Shown one piece after another: positions 37,434 to 46,753 of a stretch of 64,000 nucleotides of DNA. The stretch spans positions 91,731 through 155,730 of the forward strand of contig NZ_FWXD01000011.1 in assembly GCF_900176275.1 (NCBI RefSeq), read 5' to 3'. The notes below the pieces were generated by a model. That model was not told where the DNA came from, made no database searches, and was given only the letters and a program-made list of their open reading frames with translations. The stretch comes from Andreprevotia lacus DSM 23236. GTDB taxonomy: Bacteria > Pseudomonadota > Gammaproteobacteria > Burkholderiales > Chitinibacteraceae. Each line of letters starts with the position of its first letter. Position 1 is the stretch's first letter. The translations under genes and the position numbers were made by a program.

Positions 37434-39503
37434 GTGAGTGTCCTAGGGTATTTACAAAAAATCGGCCGCGCGCTGATGGTGCCGGTGGCCACGCTACCGG
37501 CTGCGGCAATCCTGATGGGTATCGGCTACTGGATCGACCCGCAAGGCTGGGGTGGTGGCAGCCCGCTGGCGGCGTTCCTGATCAAGTCCGGCGCATCCAT
37601 CATCGACAACATGGCCATCCTGTTTGCTGTCGGTGTGGCTTACGGGATGTCCAAAGACAAGGATGGCGCGGCAGCGTTGGCCGGTCTGGTGGGTTTCTAT
37701 GTGGTAACAACACTGTGTTCGCCCGAAGCGGTTGGTCAGCTGCAGGGGCTGAAGCCAGAACAGGTTCCGGCCGCCTTCGGCAAGATCAAAAACCCGTTTG
37801 TCGGGATTCTGACCGGGGTCATTGCTGCTGAACTGTATAACCGTTTCAGTCATGTCGAGCTGAACAAGGCACTTGCCTTCTTCAGCGGCAAGCGCTTGGT
37901 GCCGATCGTCACGTCTTTCGTGATGATGGCCGTGTCATTTGTGCTGATGTTCACTTGGCCGGTGATTTACGGCGCGCTGGTGCATTTTGGCGAAGGTATC
38001 CAGGGCATGGGGCCGCTGGGGGCCGGTATCTACGCCTTCTTTAACCGCCTGCTGATTCCGGTTGGTCTGCACCATGCATTGAACCAGGTGTTCTGGTTTG
38101 ACGTTGCAGGTATCAACGACATCCCGAACTTCCTGGGTGGCGCGCAATCGCTGGCTGAACACAAGGCTGTCGTCGGCGTGACTGGCATGTATCAGGCCGG
38201 CTTCTTCCCGATCATGATGTTCGGTCTGCCGGGCGCAGCGCTGGCGATCTACCAGACCGCCAAGCCGGAGCACAAGGCACGTGTGGCGTCCATCATGATG
38301 GCGGCCGCGTTTGCCTCGTTCTTCACCGGTGTGACCGAGCCGCTCGAATTCTCCTTCATGTTCGTGGCGCCGTTCCTGTATGTGGTGCACGCGCTGCTGA
38401 CTGGCATTTCGGTCTACATTGCCGCGACCATGCACTGGATTGCCGGTTTTGGCTTCAGTGCGGGTCTGGTCGACATGGTGCTGTCGTCGCGCAACCCGCT
38501 GGCGGTGCAGTGGTTCATGCTGATCGTGCAGGGCATCGTATTCTTCTTTGTGTATTACTTCGGCTTCCGCTTCTCGATTACCGCCTTCAACCTCAAGACC
38601 CCGGGTCGTGAGGACGATACTGAAGAGGCTGGCCCGCAAACCGTGGTGCAGGCTGCTCCGGCGCCGACTTCGGCTGGCGCTGCCGGCAGCAATATCGAGC
38701 AACTGGCCAAGGCCTATATCGGCGTGGTCGGTGGTGCTGCCAATCTGGCGGCAATTGATGCCTGCATTACCCGCCTGCGTCTGAACGTGAATGATTCGGC
38801 CCTGGTGAACGAAGCTGAAGCCAAGCGCTTGGGCGCGGCCGGTGTGGTCAAGCTGAACAAGCAGAGCGTGCAGATCATCATCGGGCCCAAGGCCGAGTTG
38901 ATTGCTGATCAGATGCGCAAGTGGCTGACTGCAGGTACCAGCATTCAGGAGGCTGTTGAAGCTGCGCCGATCTCGATCGAGCAGAAGATTGCCACCGTCA
39001 GCGCACTGCAGCCGCCGGCGCCGGCCGTGCAGCCGGGCAAGGGCGAGCTGGTGCTGGTTGCCCCGGTAACCGGTGAGGCCGTACCGCTGTCCGACGTGCC
39101 GGATGCCGCATTTGCCAGCAAGGCCGTGGGTGATGGCGTGGCCATCAAGCCGACAGGCCGTCTGGTGGTTGCACCGGCAAGCGGCACGCTGGTGAAGATT
39201 TTCAACAGTAATCACGCCTTTGCGCTGCAGGCCGACAACGGTGCGGAAATCATCGTCCACATCGGTATCGAAACCGTGAAGCTGGGCGGGCAGGGCTTCC
39301 GCCGTCTGGCCGAGCAGGGCACGCATGTGAATGCGGGTGAGCCGGTGCTGGAGCTGGATCTGGACTACCTGAGCGAACACGCGGTATCGCTGATCAGTCC
39401 GGTGGTCGTGAGCAATATCGACCAGTTCGGTGGCGTGGCCAACTTTGCCAGTGGCCCGGTGGCTGCCGGCCAGAGCACGCTGTATACGCTCAAGCCGCGT
39501 TAA
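37434..39503 (+). CDS. nagE: PTS EIICBA, N-acetylglucosamine-type
   Basis: 689 residues in order IIC-IIB-IIA. The IIC membrane part (1-~370) has ALMVPVATLPAAAILMGIGY and the LHHALNQVFWF and TGVTEPLEFSFMFVAP segments. The IIB phosphorylation Cys is C444 (DACITRLRLNV). The IIA phosphorylation His is H609 (IIVHIGIETVKL). It brings GlcNAc or a glucose-type sugar in as the 6-phosphate. NagE is the likeliest assignment because the protein has all three domains and a chitinase is in the same window. GTG 37434 is preceded by AGGGGG. Confidence 0.88.
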   Translation: MSVLGYLQKIGRALMVPVATLPAAAILMGIGYWIDPQGWGGGSPLAAFLIKSGASIIDNMAILFAVGVAYGMSKDKDGAAALAGLVGFYVVTTLCSPEAVGQLQGLKPEQVPAAFGKIKNPFVGILTGVIAAELYNRFSHVELNKALAFFSGKRLVPIVTSFVMMAVSFVLMFTWPVIYGALVHFGEGIQGMGPLGAGIYAFFNRLLIPVGLHHALNQVFWFDVAGINDIPNFLGGAQSLAEHKAVVGVTGMYQAGFFPIMMFGLPGAALAIYQTAKPEHKARVASIMMAAAFASFFTGVTEPLEFSFMFVAPFLYVVHALLTGISVYIAATMHWIAGFGFSAGLVDMVLSSRNPLAVQWFMLIVQGIVFFFVYYFGFRFSITAFNLKTPGREDDTEEAGPQTVVQAAPAPTSAGAAGSNIEQLAKAYIGVVGGAANLAAIDACITRLRLNVNDSALVNEAEAKRLGAAGVVKLNKQSVQIIIGPKAELIADQMRKWLTAGTSIQEAVEAAPISIEQKIATVSALQPPAPAVQPGKGELVLVAPVTGEAVPLSDVPDAAFASKAVGDGVAIKPTGRLVVAPASGTLVKIFNSNHAFALQADNGAEIIVHIGIETVKLGGQGFRRLAEQGTHVNAGEPVLELDLDYLSEHAVSLISPVVVSNIDQFGGVANFASGPVAAGQSTLYTLKPR

Positions 39504-39522
39504 ACCTCGGCTGTGGCAATAC

Positions 39523-39553
39523 AAAACGGACCGGCTTGCCGGTCCGTTTTTTC
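39523..39553 (+). terminator. Terminator after nagE
   Basis: AAAACGGACCGGC and GCCGGTCCGTTTT pair around a TT loop, with TTTTTT following. Confidence 0.9.
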
Positions 39554-39708
39554 ATGTGCGGCCCAGTGGCCCGGTGCGGGCGTGCAGTGCTGCTGCACGT
39601 TGTACGTGGTTGGCAGTCTGCTCACCTGGTAGGTGTGGCAGGGGCTGTTTCCCGGTCTGCATGAGGCCAGTTCTGGCGTGCGGATGGTGGTCCGGCGGCT
39701 CGGGGACG

Positions 39709-39743
39709 AAAAAAAAAGGACGAACCGAGGTTCGTCCTTTTTT
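39709..39743. terminator. Bidirectional terminator after mdh
   Basis: AAAAAAGGACGAACC and GGTTCGTCCTTTTTT form a stem with an oligo-A/oligo-T on each side. It ends mdh and insulates it from nagE. Confidence 0.88.
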
Positions 39744-39773
39744 CTTGCACAAGCAGGCTTGTGCGAGCGGGGT

Positions 39774-40760
39774 TTAGCCCAGCAGATGCTTCACGGCATC
39801 ACGCTCTTCGCTCAGTTCCTTGGCGGTCGCATCCATGCGGGCGCGGCTGAAGTCGCTGACTTCCAGGCCTTGCACGATGGTGTACTTGCCATCCTTGCAG
39901 GTCACCGGGTAGCCGTAGATCAGGTCGCTGTAGCCGTATTCGCCGTTGGCCGGTACGCCCATGGTGACCCAGTCGCCTTCCGGTGTGCCCAGCACCCAGT
40001 TGCGGATGTGGTCGATGGCGGCGTTGGCCGCCGAAGCAGCCGACGACAGGCCGCGCGCCTTGATGATGGCAGCGCCGCGCTGTTGCACGGTCGGGATGAA
40101 CTCGCTTTCCAGCCATTGTTGATCGTTGATCAGCTGGGCAGCGCTTTGGCCCTTGACTTCTGCGTGGAAAATGTCCGGATACTGGGTAGCCGAGTGGTTA
40201 CCCCAGATGATGACTTTCTTCACGTCGGTGACCGCGTTGCCGGTCTTCTGGCCGATCTGGGTCAGGGCGCGGTTGTGGTCCAGACGCATCATGGCGGTGA
40301 AGTTGGCCGGGTTCAGGTCCGGTGCGTTCTTCATGGCGATGTAGGCGTTGGTGTTGGCCGGGTTGCCGACCACCAGCACCTTCACATCACGCGAAGCAAC
40401 TGCGTTCAGTGCCTTGCCCTGGGTGGTGAAGATGGCGCCGTTGGCTTCCAGCAGGTCCTTGCGTTCCATACCCGGGCCGCGCGGACGGGCGCCAACCAGC
40501 AGGGCGACGTCAGCATCCTTGAAGGCAACCATCGGGTCGTCGGTTTGCACGATGCCTTGCAGCAGCGGGAAGGCACAGTCGTCTAGTTCCATCACCACGC
40601 CGGCGAGGGCCGGCAGCGACGGGGTAATGTCCAGCAGTTGCAGGATCACCGGTTGATCCGGGCCGAGCATGGCGCCAGAGGCAATACGGAACAGGAGGCT
40701 GTAGCCGATCTGGCCGGCTGCGCCGGTTACGGCAACGCGTACGGGTTTCTTGGTGGTCAT
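39774..40760 (-). CDS. mdh: Malate dehydrogenase
   Basis: 328 residues, the cytosolic-type MDH common in betaproteobacteria. Interconverts malate and oxaloacetate with [23 protein letters not shown] is the nucleotide-binding start, [19 protein letters not shown] the mobile substrate loop with its arginines, and [13 protein letters not shown] carries the catalytic His. It faces the gntR gene and the TCA cluster, and closes the cycle next to succinate dehydrogenase. Confidence 0.97.
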   Translation of the reverse strand: MTTKKPVRVAVTGAAGQIGYSLLFRIASGAMLGPDQPVILQLLDITPSLPALAGVVMELDDCAFPLLQGIVQTDDPMVAFKDADVALLVGARPRGPGMERKDLLEANGAIFTTQGKALNAVASRDVKVLVVGNPANTNAYIAMKNAPDLNPANFTAMMRLDHNRALTQIGQKTGNAVTDVKKVIIWGNHSATQYPDIFHAEVKGQSAAQLINDQQWLESEFIPTVQQRGAAIIKARGLSSAASAANAAIDHIRNWVLGTPEGDWVTMGVPANGEYGYSDLIYGYPVTCKDGKYTIVQGLEVSDFSRARMDATAKELSEERDAVKHLLG

Positions 40761-40948
40761 GGATTTAGCTCCGGATCATGGTGGTTGCTCACGCTGCGGC
40801 GACTACGTCCCGCGCAGCGGTTTTGAGTCTGGTGCGCACCAAGGCCCGGCATGGCTGTGCCGGCTTTGGTGCAAAGCCCGACGATTTTAGCACGCACGAT
40901 TGCCGCCGCGCTTGCGTTTTGATGTAATTGCCCGCATGAATGGTGATT

Positions 40949-40983
40949 GTCTTGTGTCTTATATAAGACTGTAGTGGACTACA
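40949..40983. promoter_or_regulatory. Clustered palindromes in the mdh-gntR divergent region
   Basis: GTCTTATATAAGAC (40956-40969) is a perfect 14-bp palindrome. A further half-site GTCTTGT (40949-40955) abuts it, and a second inverted repeat, TGTAGT-GG-ACTACA (40970-40983), follows at once. They sit 36 bp upstream of gntR, so they are the best candidates for binding sites of that regulator. Confidence 0.55.
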
Positions 40984-41018
40984 CCGGGACAACATGATAA
41001 AAAGCGAGGCAATCGAGT

Positions 41019-41753
41019 ATGGCGAAGCTCACGCAGCAACCGTTGTACAAGCAGGTTGTGCGCGAAGTGCTGGCCCGCATCGAAGCTGCCGAATGGCATG
41101 GCGACGAATCCTTGCCCAGTGAAACCGATCTGGGCCGCAGCCTGGGCGTCAGCCAGGGCACGGTGCGCAAGGCGTTGGATGTGCTGGTGGCCGATGGCGT
41201 GTTGTATCGGCGTCAGGGTGTCGGCACTTTTGTGGCGGATACCAGTGATTTTCTGGCACGCAGCTGTTTTACGCCGTTGACCGGTGTGGGTGGTGAAGTG
41301 CCGAAATTCGAGCTGCTGGGCTGTGTGCGCATCAATGCCGGCGAGCAGCTGGCCGAGGTACTGGGCCTGCGGCGCGGTGCCGCGCTGTGGCAGGTGCGCA
41401 AGCTGTTGCGCGTGGCGGGACATATCGTCGGGCTGGAAGAGTTGTTGTTGCCCGAGAGCAGTTTTCCGGATCTGGACATGCGCCGGATTCGTGAGTTGAA
41501 AGGTAATGTGCCCGAGCTATGCTGGCGCGATTTTGGCGTGCGGCTCAAGGATGGCGAGGTGCGTTACCGGGCCGTGTCGGCGGCGCAGGCCGAAGCGCGT
41601 TTGTTGCAGATGGAAGTTGGTGACCCGCTGCTGCAGATCGTGCGCCTGTCGCGTGATTTCGACGGCAAGCCGCAAATCTGGAGCGTGGCATGGCTGCGCA
41701 CCGAGCAGGACGCGTTCGAACCGCCGCAAAGCATGCGGGGCGAACAAGAATGA
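41019..41753 (+). CDS. GntR/HutC-family regulator with UTRA domain
   Basis: 244 residues. An N-terminal GntR winged helix (PLYKQVVREVLARIEAAEWH, then LPSETDLGRSLGVSQGTVRK) is followed by a UTRA effector domain (about 90-235; LGLRRGAALWQVRKLLRVAG). UTRA domains bind small metabolites. It stands between mdh and sdhC, so control of the TCA cluster by a cycle intermediate is likely (inference). Palindromes that may be its operators lie directly upstream. Confidence 0.88.
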   Translation: MAKLTQQPLYKQVVREVLARIEAAEWHGDESLPSETDLGRSLGVSQGTVRKALDVLVADGVLYRRQGVGTFVADTSDFLARSCFTPLTGVGGEVPKFELLGCVRINAGEQLAEVLGLRRGAALWQVRKLLRVAGHIVGLEELLLPESSFPDLDMRRIRELKGNVPELCWRDFGVRLKDGEVRYRAVSAAQAEARLLQMEVGDPLLQIVRLSRDFDGKPQIWSVAWLRTEQDAFEPPQSMRGEQE

Positions 41754-41853
41754 CCAAGGCCGGGCAGATGCCCGGCTGGCGGTTTTTGGGGGCAACCCCG
41801 CTGTGGCATGGGCTGTAGGGCGTGTGCCGGATTTAAACCAGTAAGGAAAGCGT

Positions 41854-42228
41854 ATGAGCAAAACACGCCCCAAGCACCTGGATTTGCGGGTAATCAAATT
41901 CCCGCTGCCCAGTATCGTGTCCGGCCTGCACCGCATCAGCGGCGCGCTGCTGGGCCTGTCCATCCCCTTCGTGCTGTACGCGCTGTCCGGCACCCTGTCG
42001 TCCGGCGAGCGTTTTGACGCTTTCCGCGCCTGTGTGGGCAGCCCGGTAACGAAACTGCTCTTGCTGCTGGTGTTGTGGGCCTTCCTGCACCACGCCTGTG
42101 CCGGCATCCGCTTCCTGATGATGGACATTCACAAGGGTGTCGAGCGTGAAACCGCACGACTGACTGCAAAAATCGTGATGGCCGTGAGCCTGTCGCTGAC
42201 TGTCGTGATCGGGGTGCTGGTATGGTAA
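41854..42228 (+). CDS. sdhC: Succinate dehydrogenase cytochrome b556 subunit
   Basis: 124 residues, three membrane helices. HRISGALLGLSIPFVLYALS carries the SdhC haem/quinone-site signature and the later HHACAGIRFLMMDIH the haem-ligand histidine region. AAGGAAAG precedes the ATG. Its 3' end overlaps sdhD by 7 bp. Confidence 0.94.
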   Translation: MSKTRPKHLDLRVIKFPLPSIVSGLHRISGALLGLSIPFVLYALSGTLSSGERFDAFRACVGSPVTKLLLLLVLWAFLHHACAGIRFLMMDIHKGVERETARLTAKIVMAVSLSLTVVIGVLVW

Positions 42229-42569
42229 ATCGTCAAGTTGTCGGCGCGCACTACGGTCTGCGCGACTGGCTGGTGCAGCGCGTTACCGCCGTCATCATGC
42301 TGGTGTATGCCGTGGCCATCGTGGCCTTCCTGGTGCTGGCGCATGGCGCCAATTACGCACAGTGGCAGCAACTGTTCGCCTGTGGCTGGGTCAAGGTACT
42401 CACCACCGTCACCATCCTGGCGCTGCTGTGGCACGCCTGGGTTGGTCTGCGCGATATCTGGATGGATTACGTGCAGCACATCGGCCTGCGCCTCACCCTG
42501 CATGTGGTGACCATCCTGTGGCTGGTATCCAGCCTTGTTTATGCCGTTAAAGTTGTCTGGGGTGCGTGA
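42222..42569 (+). CDS. sdhD: Succinate dehydrogenase membrane anchor subunit
   Basis: 115 residues, three membrane helices. GLRDWLVQRVTAVIMLVYAV at the N-terminus and WHAWVGLRDIWMDYVQHIGL with the haem His are typical of SdhD. It overlaps sdhC by 7 bp, and the sdhA start overlaps its stop by one base (TGATG). Confidence 0.93.
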   Translation: MVNRQVVGAHYGLRDWLVQRVTAVIMLVYAVAIVAFLVLAHGANYAQWQQLFACGWVKVLTTVTILALLWHAWVGLRDIWMDYVQHIGLRLTLHVVTILWLVSSLVYAVKVVWGA

Positions 42570-44341
42570 TGACTGTTCCAGTTCGCAAGTTTGATGCAGT
42601 CATCGTGGGCGCCGGCGGCGCCGGCCTGCGTGCCGCACTGCAATTGTCGGAAGCCGGCCTGAAGACTGCCGTGCTGTCCAAAGTATTTCCGACCCGCTCG
42701 CACACCGTTGCGGCGCAGGGCGGTGTGTCCGCTTCGCTGGGCAACTCCGAGCCGGATCACTGGCACTGGCACATGTACGACACCGTGAAGGGTTCGGACT
42801 GGCTGGGTGACCAGGACGCCATCGAATTCATGTGCCGCGAGGCACCGAATGTCGTGGTCGAGCTGGAACACTTCGGCATGCCGTTCGACCGCAACGCCGA
42901 TGGCACCATTTATCAGCGCCCGTTCGGCGGCCACATGTCCAATTTTGGCGAGAAGCCGGTGCGCCGCGCCTGTGCGGCGGCTGACCGTACCGGCCACGCC
43001 ATGCTGCACGCGCTGTACCAGCGCAATGTGCGCGCCAACACCCAGTTCTTCGTCGAATGGATGGCGCTGGACCTGGTGCGCGACGAGCAGGGCAATGTGC
43101 AAGGCGTGGTCGCCATGGAAATGGAAACCTCGGACATTTACGTGTTCCAGGCCAAGGCCACCCTGTTTGCCACCGGCGGCGCGGGTCGTATCTTCGCTTC
43201 CAGCACCAATGCCTTCATCAACACCGGTGACGGCCTGGGTATGGCAGCGCGCGCCGGCATCCCGCTGGAAGACATGGAATTCTGGCAGTTCCACCCGACC
43301 GGCGTGGCCGGCGCGGGCGTGCTGATTACCGAAGGCGTGCGTGGCGAAGGCGGCATCCTGCGCAACAGCAATGGCGAGCGCTTCATGGAGCGCTACGCGC
43401 CGAACGCCAAGGATCTGGCTTCGCGCGACGTGGTATCGCGCGCCATGGTCACCGAAATCAACGAAGGTCGTGGCTGCGGTCCCAACAAGGATCACGTGCT
43501 GCTCGACATCACCCACCTGGACCCGGAAGTCATCAAGTCCAAGCTGCCGGGTATCCGCGAAATCTCGATCAAGTTCGCCGGTGTGGACCCGATCAAGGCA
43601 CCGATCCCGGTCGTGCCGACCTGCCACTACCAGATGGGCGGCATTCCGACCAACTACAAGGGCGAAGTTGTCGTCAACGACCAGATCGTCAGCGGTTTCT
43701 ATGCGGCCGGCGAAGTGGCCTGCGCGTCGGTGCACGGCGCCAACCGCCTTGGCACCAACTCGCTGCTCGACCTGCTGGTGTTCGGCAAGAGTTCGGGCAA
43801 CTCGATGATCGACTTCATCAAGCACGCGCCCAAGGACCTGCCGGTGCTCAACACCGCTGACGTCGAGCGTTCGGTCGCCCGCGTCGACGAACTGAACCAG
43901 CGCAGCAGCGGCGTGGAAGTCAACGACGCCCGCCTGGCCATGCAGGCCACCATGCAGAAACACTGCGGCGTGTTCCGTTTCAAGGACATGCTCAAGGAAG
44001 GCGCCGAGAAGATTCTGGAAGTCGAAAAGCAGGTGGCCAACATCGTCATCGCCGACAAATCCAAGACCTTCAACACCGCCCGACTCGAAGCGCTGGAGCT
44101 GCAGAACCTGATCGAAGTGGCCAAGGCCACCATGATCTCGGCCGAGGCCCGCACCGAATCGCGCGGCGCGCACGTGCGTGATGATGCGGAAGATACCCCG
44201 GAACGCCCGAACGGCCGTGATGACCAGAACTGGCTCAAGCACACCCTGTGGCACCGCGAAGGCAACCAGCTCAAGTACAAGCCGGTCACCATGAAGCCGC
44301 TGACGGTCGATACCATCGCGCTCAAGACCCGTTCCTACTAA
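42569..44341 (+). CDS. sdhA: Succinate dehydrogenase flavoprotein subunit
   Basis: 590 residues. FAD is held by the GAGGAGLRAALQLSEAG dinucleotide fold and the covalent His in SHTVAAQGGVSA. Catalytic-region motifs HPTGVAGAGVLITEGVRGEG and PTCHYQMGGIPTNY are present. It oxidises succinate to fumarate and passes electrons to SdhB. The ATG at 42569 is used; a GTG three bases earlier is also in frame. Confidence 0.97.
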   Translation: MTVPVRKFDAVIVGAGGAGLRAALQLSEAGLKTAVLSKVFPTRSHTVAAQGGVSASLGNSEPDHWHWHMYDTVKGSDWLGDQDAIEFMCREAPNVVVELEHFGMPFDRNADGTIYQRPFGGHMSNFGEKPVRRACAAADRTGHAMLHALYQRNVRANTQFFVEWMALDLVRDEQGNVQGVVAMEMETSDIYVFQAKATLFATGGAGRIFASSTNAFINTGDGLGMAARAGIPLEDMEFWQFHPTGVAGAGVLITEGVRGEGGILRNSNGERFMERYAPNAKDLASRDVVSRAMVTEINEGRGCGPNKDHVLLDITHLDPEVIKSKLPGIREISIKFAGVDPIKAPIPVVPTCHYQMGGIPTNYKGEVVVNDQIVSGFYAAGEVACASVHGANRLGTNSLLDLLVFGKSSGNSMIDFIKHAPKDLPVLNTADVERSVARVDELNQRSSGVEVNDARLAMQATMQKHCGVFRFKDMLKEGAEKILEVEKQVANIVIADKSKTFNTARLEALELQNLIEVAKATMISAEARTESRGAHVRDDAEDTPERPNGRDDQNWLKHTLWHREGNQLKYKPVTMKPLTVDTIALKTRSY

Positions 44342-44354
44342 GGGTGAACAGAAC

Positions 44355-45065
44355 ATGACTACCCGTACCATTAAATTCAGCATTTACCGCTTCGATCCGG
44401 AAAAGGATGCCAAGCCGTACATGAAGGACTACACCGTTGAACTCGACGCGACCGAGCACAAGCTGCTCGATGCACTGGTCAAGCTCAAGGTGCTGGATGA
44501 TTCCGTCTCGTTCCGCCGCTCGTGCCGCGAAGGCGTGTGCGGTTCCGACGCGATGAACATCAACGGCAAGAACGGCCTCGCTTGCGTGACCGACGTGGAC
44601 AGCCTTAAGCAGCCGATCCAGATTCGCCCGCTGCCGGGCCTGCCAGTCATACGCGACCTGATCGTGGACATGACGCAGTTCTTCAAGCAATACCACTCGA
44701 TCAAGCCCTACGTGCAGAACGACACGCCGGCGCCGGATCGCGAGCGCCTGCAAAGCCAGGAGGACCGCAAGGAGCTGGACGGCCTGTACGAGTGCATCCT
44801 GTGCGCCTGTTGCTCGACTTCGTGCCCGTCGTTCTGGTGGAACCCGGACAAGTTCGTCGGCCCGGCCGGCCTGCTTGCCGCTTATCGCTTCATTGCCGAT
44901 ACCCGCGATACGGCCACCAACGAACGTCTGGATAATCTCGAAGATCCGTACCGTTTGTTCCGCTGCCACACCATCATGAACTGCGTCGATGTCTGCCCGA
45001 AGGACCTGAACCCGACCAAGGCCATCGGCAAGATCAAAGACCTGATGGTCAAGCGGATTGCCTGA
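44355..45065 (+). CDS. sdhB: Succinate dehydrogenase iron-sulfur subunit
   Basis: 236 residues. The [2Fe-2S] ligands are in RRSCREGVCGSDAM and GLAC. The [4Fe-4S] ligands are in CILCACCSTSCPSFWWN and the [3Fe-4S] ligands in CHTIMNCVDVCPKDLNP. It carries electrons from SdhA to the quinone site. 13 bp follow sdhA and 6 bp precede sdhE. Confidence 0.97.
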   Translation: MTTRTIKFSIYRFDPEKDAKPYMKDYTVELDATEHKLLDALVKLKVLDDSVSFRRSCREGVCGSDAMNINGKNGLACVTDVDSLKQPIQIRPLPGLPVIRDLIVDMTQFFKQYHSIKPYVQNDTPAPDRERLQSQEDRKELDGLYECILCACCSTSCPSFWWNPDKFVGPAGLLAAYRFIADTRDTATNERLDNLEDPYRLFRCHTIMNCVDVCPKDLNPTKAIGKIKDLMVKRIA

Positions 45066-45071
45066 TCCACG

Positions 45072-45329
45072 ATGAACTCGTTCATCGATGAAGCCGAGCT
45101 CAAGCGCATCCTGTGGCGTTCGCGTCGCGGGCTGCTTGAGCTGGACTTGCAACTGGAGCGCTTCGTGAGCGAAGCGCTGCCCGGCCTGAGCGCAGCAGAG
45201 CTGGAGGATTACCGCCGCCTGCTGCTGCTGCCGGACCAGGATTTTCTTGAATACCTGAATGGCAAGGCACCGTGCCCCGATGAGTCGCTGCGGCCCATCA
45301 TTGCGCGCATTCAAGCCCTGCAAAGTTAA
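45072..45329 (+). CDS. sdhE: FAD assembly factor SdhE
   Basis: 85 residues, one small helical domain with LKRILWRSRRGLLELDLQLE (the RGxxE motif that promotes covalent flavinylation of SdhA) and LPDQDFLEYLNGKA. It lies directly behind sdhB, the usual place in betaproteobacteria. Confidence 0.95.
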   Translation: MNSFIDEAELKRILWRSRRGLLELDLQLERFVSEALPGLSAAELEDYRRLLLLPDQDFLEYLNGKAPCPDESLRPIIARIQALQS

Positions 45330-45373
45330 AACGGGTTCGGTAAAAACCGGGCCTCAACCCTGGAGTCACACAG

Positions 45374-46660
45374 ATGGAAAACAAAGTCACCCTGACTTAC
45401 AACAACGGCGAGCAGAGCATCGACCTGCCGGTTCTGCCGGGTACACTGGGCCCGAACGTGGTGGATATCCGCGCGTTCTCGAAGACAGGCATGTTCACCT
45501 TCGACCCGGGCTTTCTTGCCACTTCCTCGTGTGAATCCAAGATCACTTTCATTGACGGCGATCTGGGCCAGCTCTACTACCGTGGCTACCCGATCGAACA
45601 ACTGGCCGAGCACAGCGACTACCTCGAAGTCTGCTACCTGTTGGTTAACGGCGAACTGCCGACCGCAGCGCAAAAGGCCGAGTTCGAAAACACTGTTACC
45701 CGCCACACCATGGTGCACGACCAGCTGACCTCGTTCTTCAAGGGCTTCCGCCGCGATGCGCACCCGATGGCCCAGATGGTTGGCGTGGTGGGCGCGCTGT
45801 CGGCGTTCTATCAGGACAGCCTGGACATCAGCAACCCGCGTCACCGCGAAGTGGCCATCTACCGTCTGATCTCCAAGATCCCGACGATCGCGGCCATGTG
45901 CTACCGCTACAGCAAGGGTCTGCCGTTCAACTACCCGCGCAATGACCTGAACTACACCGCCAACTTCCTGCACATGATGTTCTCCACCCCGTGCGAGGAA
46001 TACAAGCCGAACCCGGTGCTGGTGCGCGCGCTGGATCGCATCTTCACCCTGCATGCCGACCACGAGCAGAACGCGTCGACCTCGACCGTGCGTCTGGCCG
46101 GTTCGTCGGGTGCCAACCCGTTTGCATGTATCTCGGCTGGTATCGCCTGCCTGTGGGGCCCGTCGCACGGCGGCGCCAACGAAGCCGTACTGAAGATGCT
46201 GGACGAAATCGGCTCTGTCGAAAACGTGCCGGCCTTCATGGAAGGCGTCAAGGCCAAGACCCACAAGCTGATGGGCTTCGGTCACCGCGTGTACAAGAAC
46301 TTCGACCCGCGCGCCAAGATCATGAAGCAGACTTGCGACGAAGTGCTGGCCGAACTGGGCCTGCGCGACGATCCGAAGTTCCAGCTGGCCATGAAGCTGG
46401 AAGAAATCGCGCTGAGCGATCCGTACTTCATCGAGCGCAAGCTGTACCCGAACGTCGACTTCTACTCGGGCATCGTGCTGACCGCGCTGGGCATCCCGGT
46501 CTCGATGTTCACCGTGATCTTCGCACTGGCCCGTACCGTGGGCTGGATCAGCCACTGGAACGAAATGATCTCCGACCCGGCCATGAAGATCGGCCGTCCG
46601 CGCCAGCTGTACACCGGTGCACCGCGTCGCGATTACGTCGAAGTTGCCAAGCGCGGTTAA
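45374..46660 (+). CDS. gltA: Citrate synthase, type II
   Basis: 428 residues. Condenses acetyl-CoA with oxaloacetate. The catalytic H304 is in [16 protein letters not shown] (E. coli H305), and [17 protein letters not shown] and [11 protein letters not shown] fit the hexameric, NADH-sensitive type. Same strand as sdh; a hairpin and TTTT follow before sucA. Confidence 0.97.
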   Translation: MENKVTLTYNNGEQSIDLPVLPGTLGPNVVDIRAFSKTGMFTFDPGFLATSSCESKITFIDGDLGQLYYRGYPIEQLAEHSDYLEVCYLLVNGELPTAAQKAEFENTVTRHTMVHDQLTSFFKGFRRDAHPMAQMVGVVGALSAFYQDSLDISNPRHREVAIYRLISKIPTIAAMCYRYSKGLPFNYPRNDLNYTANFLHMMFSTPCEEYKPNPVLVRALDRIFTLHADHEQNASTSTVRLAGSSGANPFACISAGIACLWGPSHGGANEAVLKMLDEIGSVENVPAFMEGVKAKTHKLMGFGHRVYKNFDPRAKIMKQTCDEVLAELGLRDDPKFQLAMKLEEIALSDPYFIERKLYPNVDFYSGIVLTALGIPVSMFTVIFALARTVGWISHWNEMISDPAMKIGRPRQLYTGAPRRDYVEVAKRG

Positions 46661-46670
46661 GCGCTAACCA

Positions 46671-46700
46671 GCGTCGCCCCGTTGCCGGGGCGGCGCTTTT
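46671..46700 (+). terminator. Terminator or attenuator after gltA
   Basis: GCGTCGCCCC and GGGGCGGCGC pair around a GTTGCC-type loop, followed by TTTTG. The U-tract is short, so read-through into sucA is likely. Confidence 0.7.
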
Positions 46701-46753
46701 GCATTGAATCCGGCTTGATCCGCCGTAAAGCGGCAAGGACAGGACTAACAAAA

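Noticed and set aside
42539..44383. 614-residue open frame on the minus strand
   Set aside because: Antisense to sdhA, whose motifs are unmistakable.
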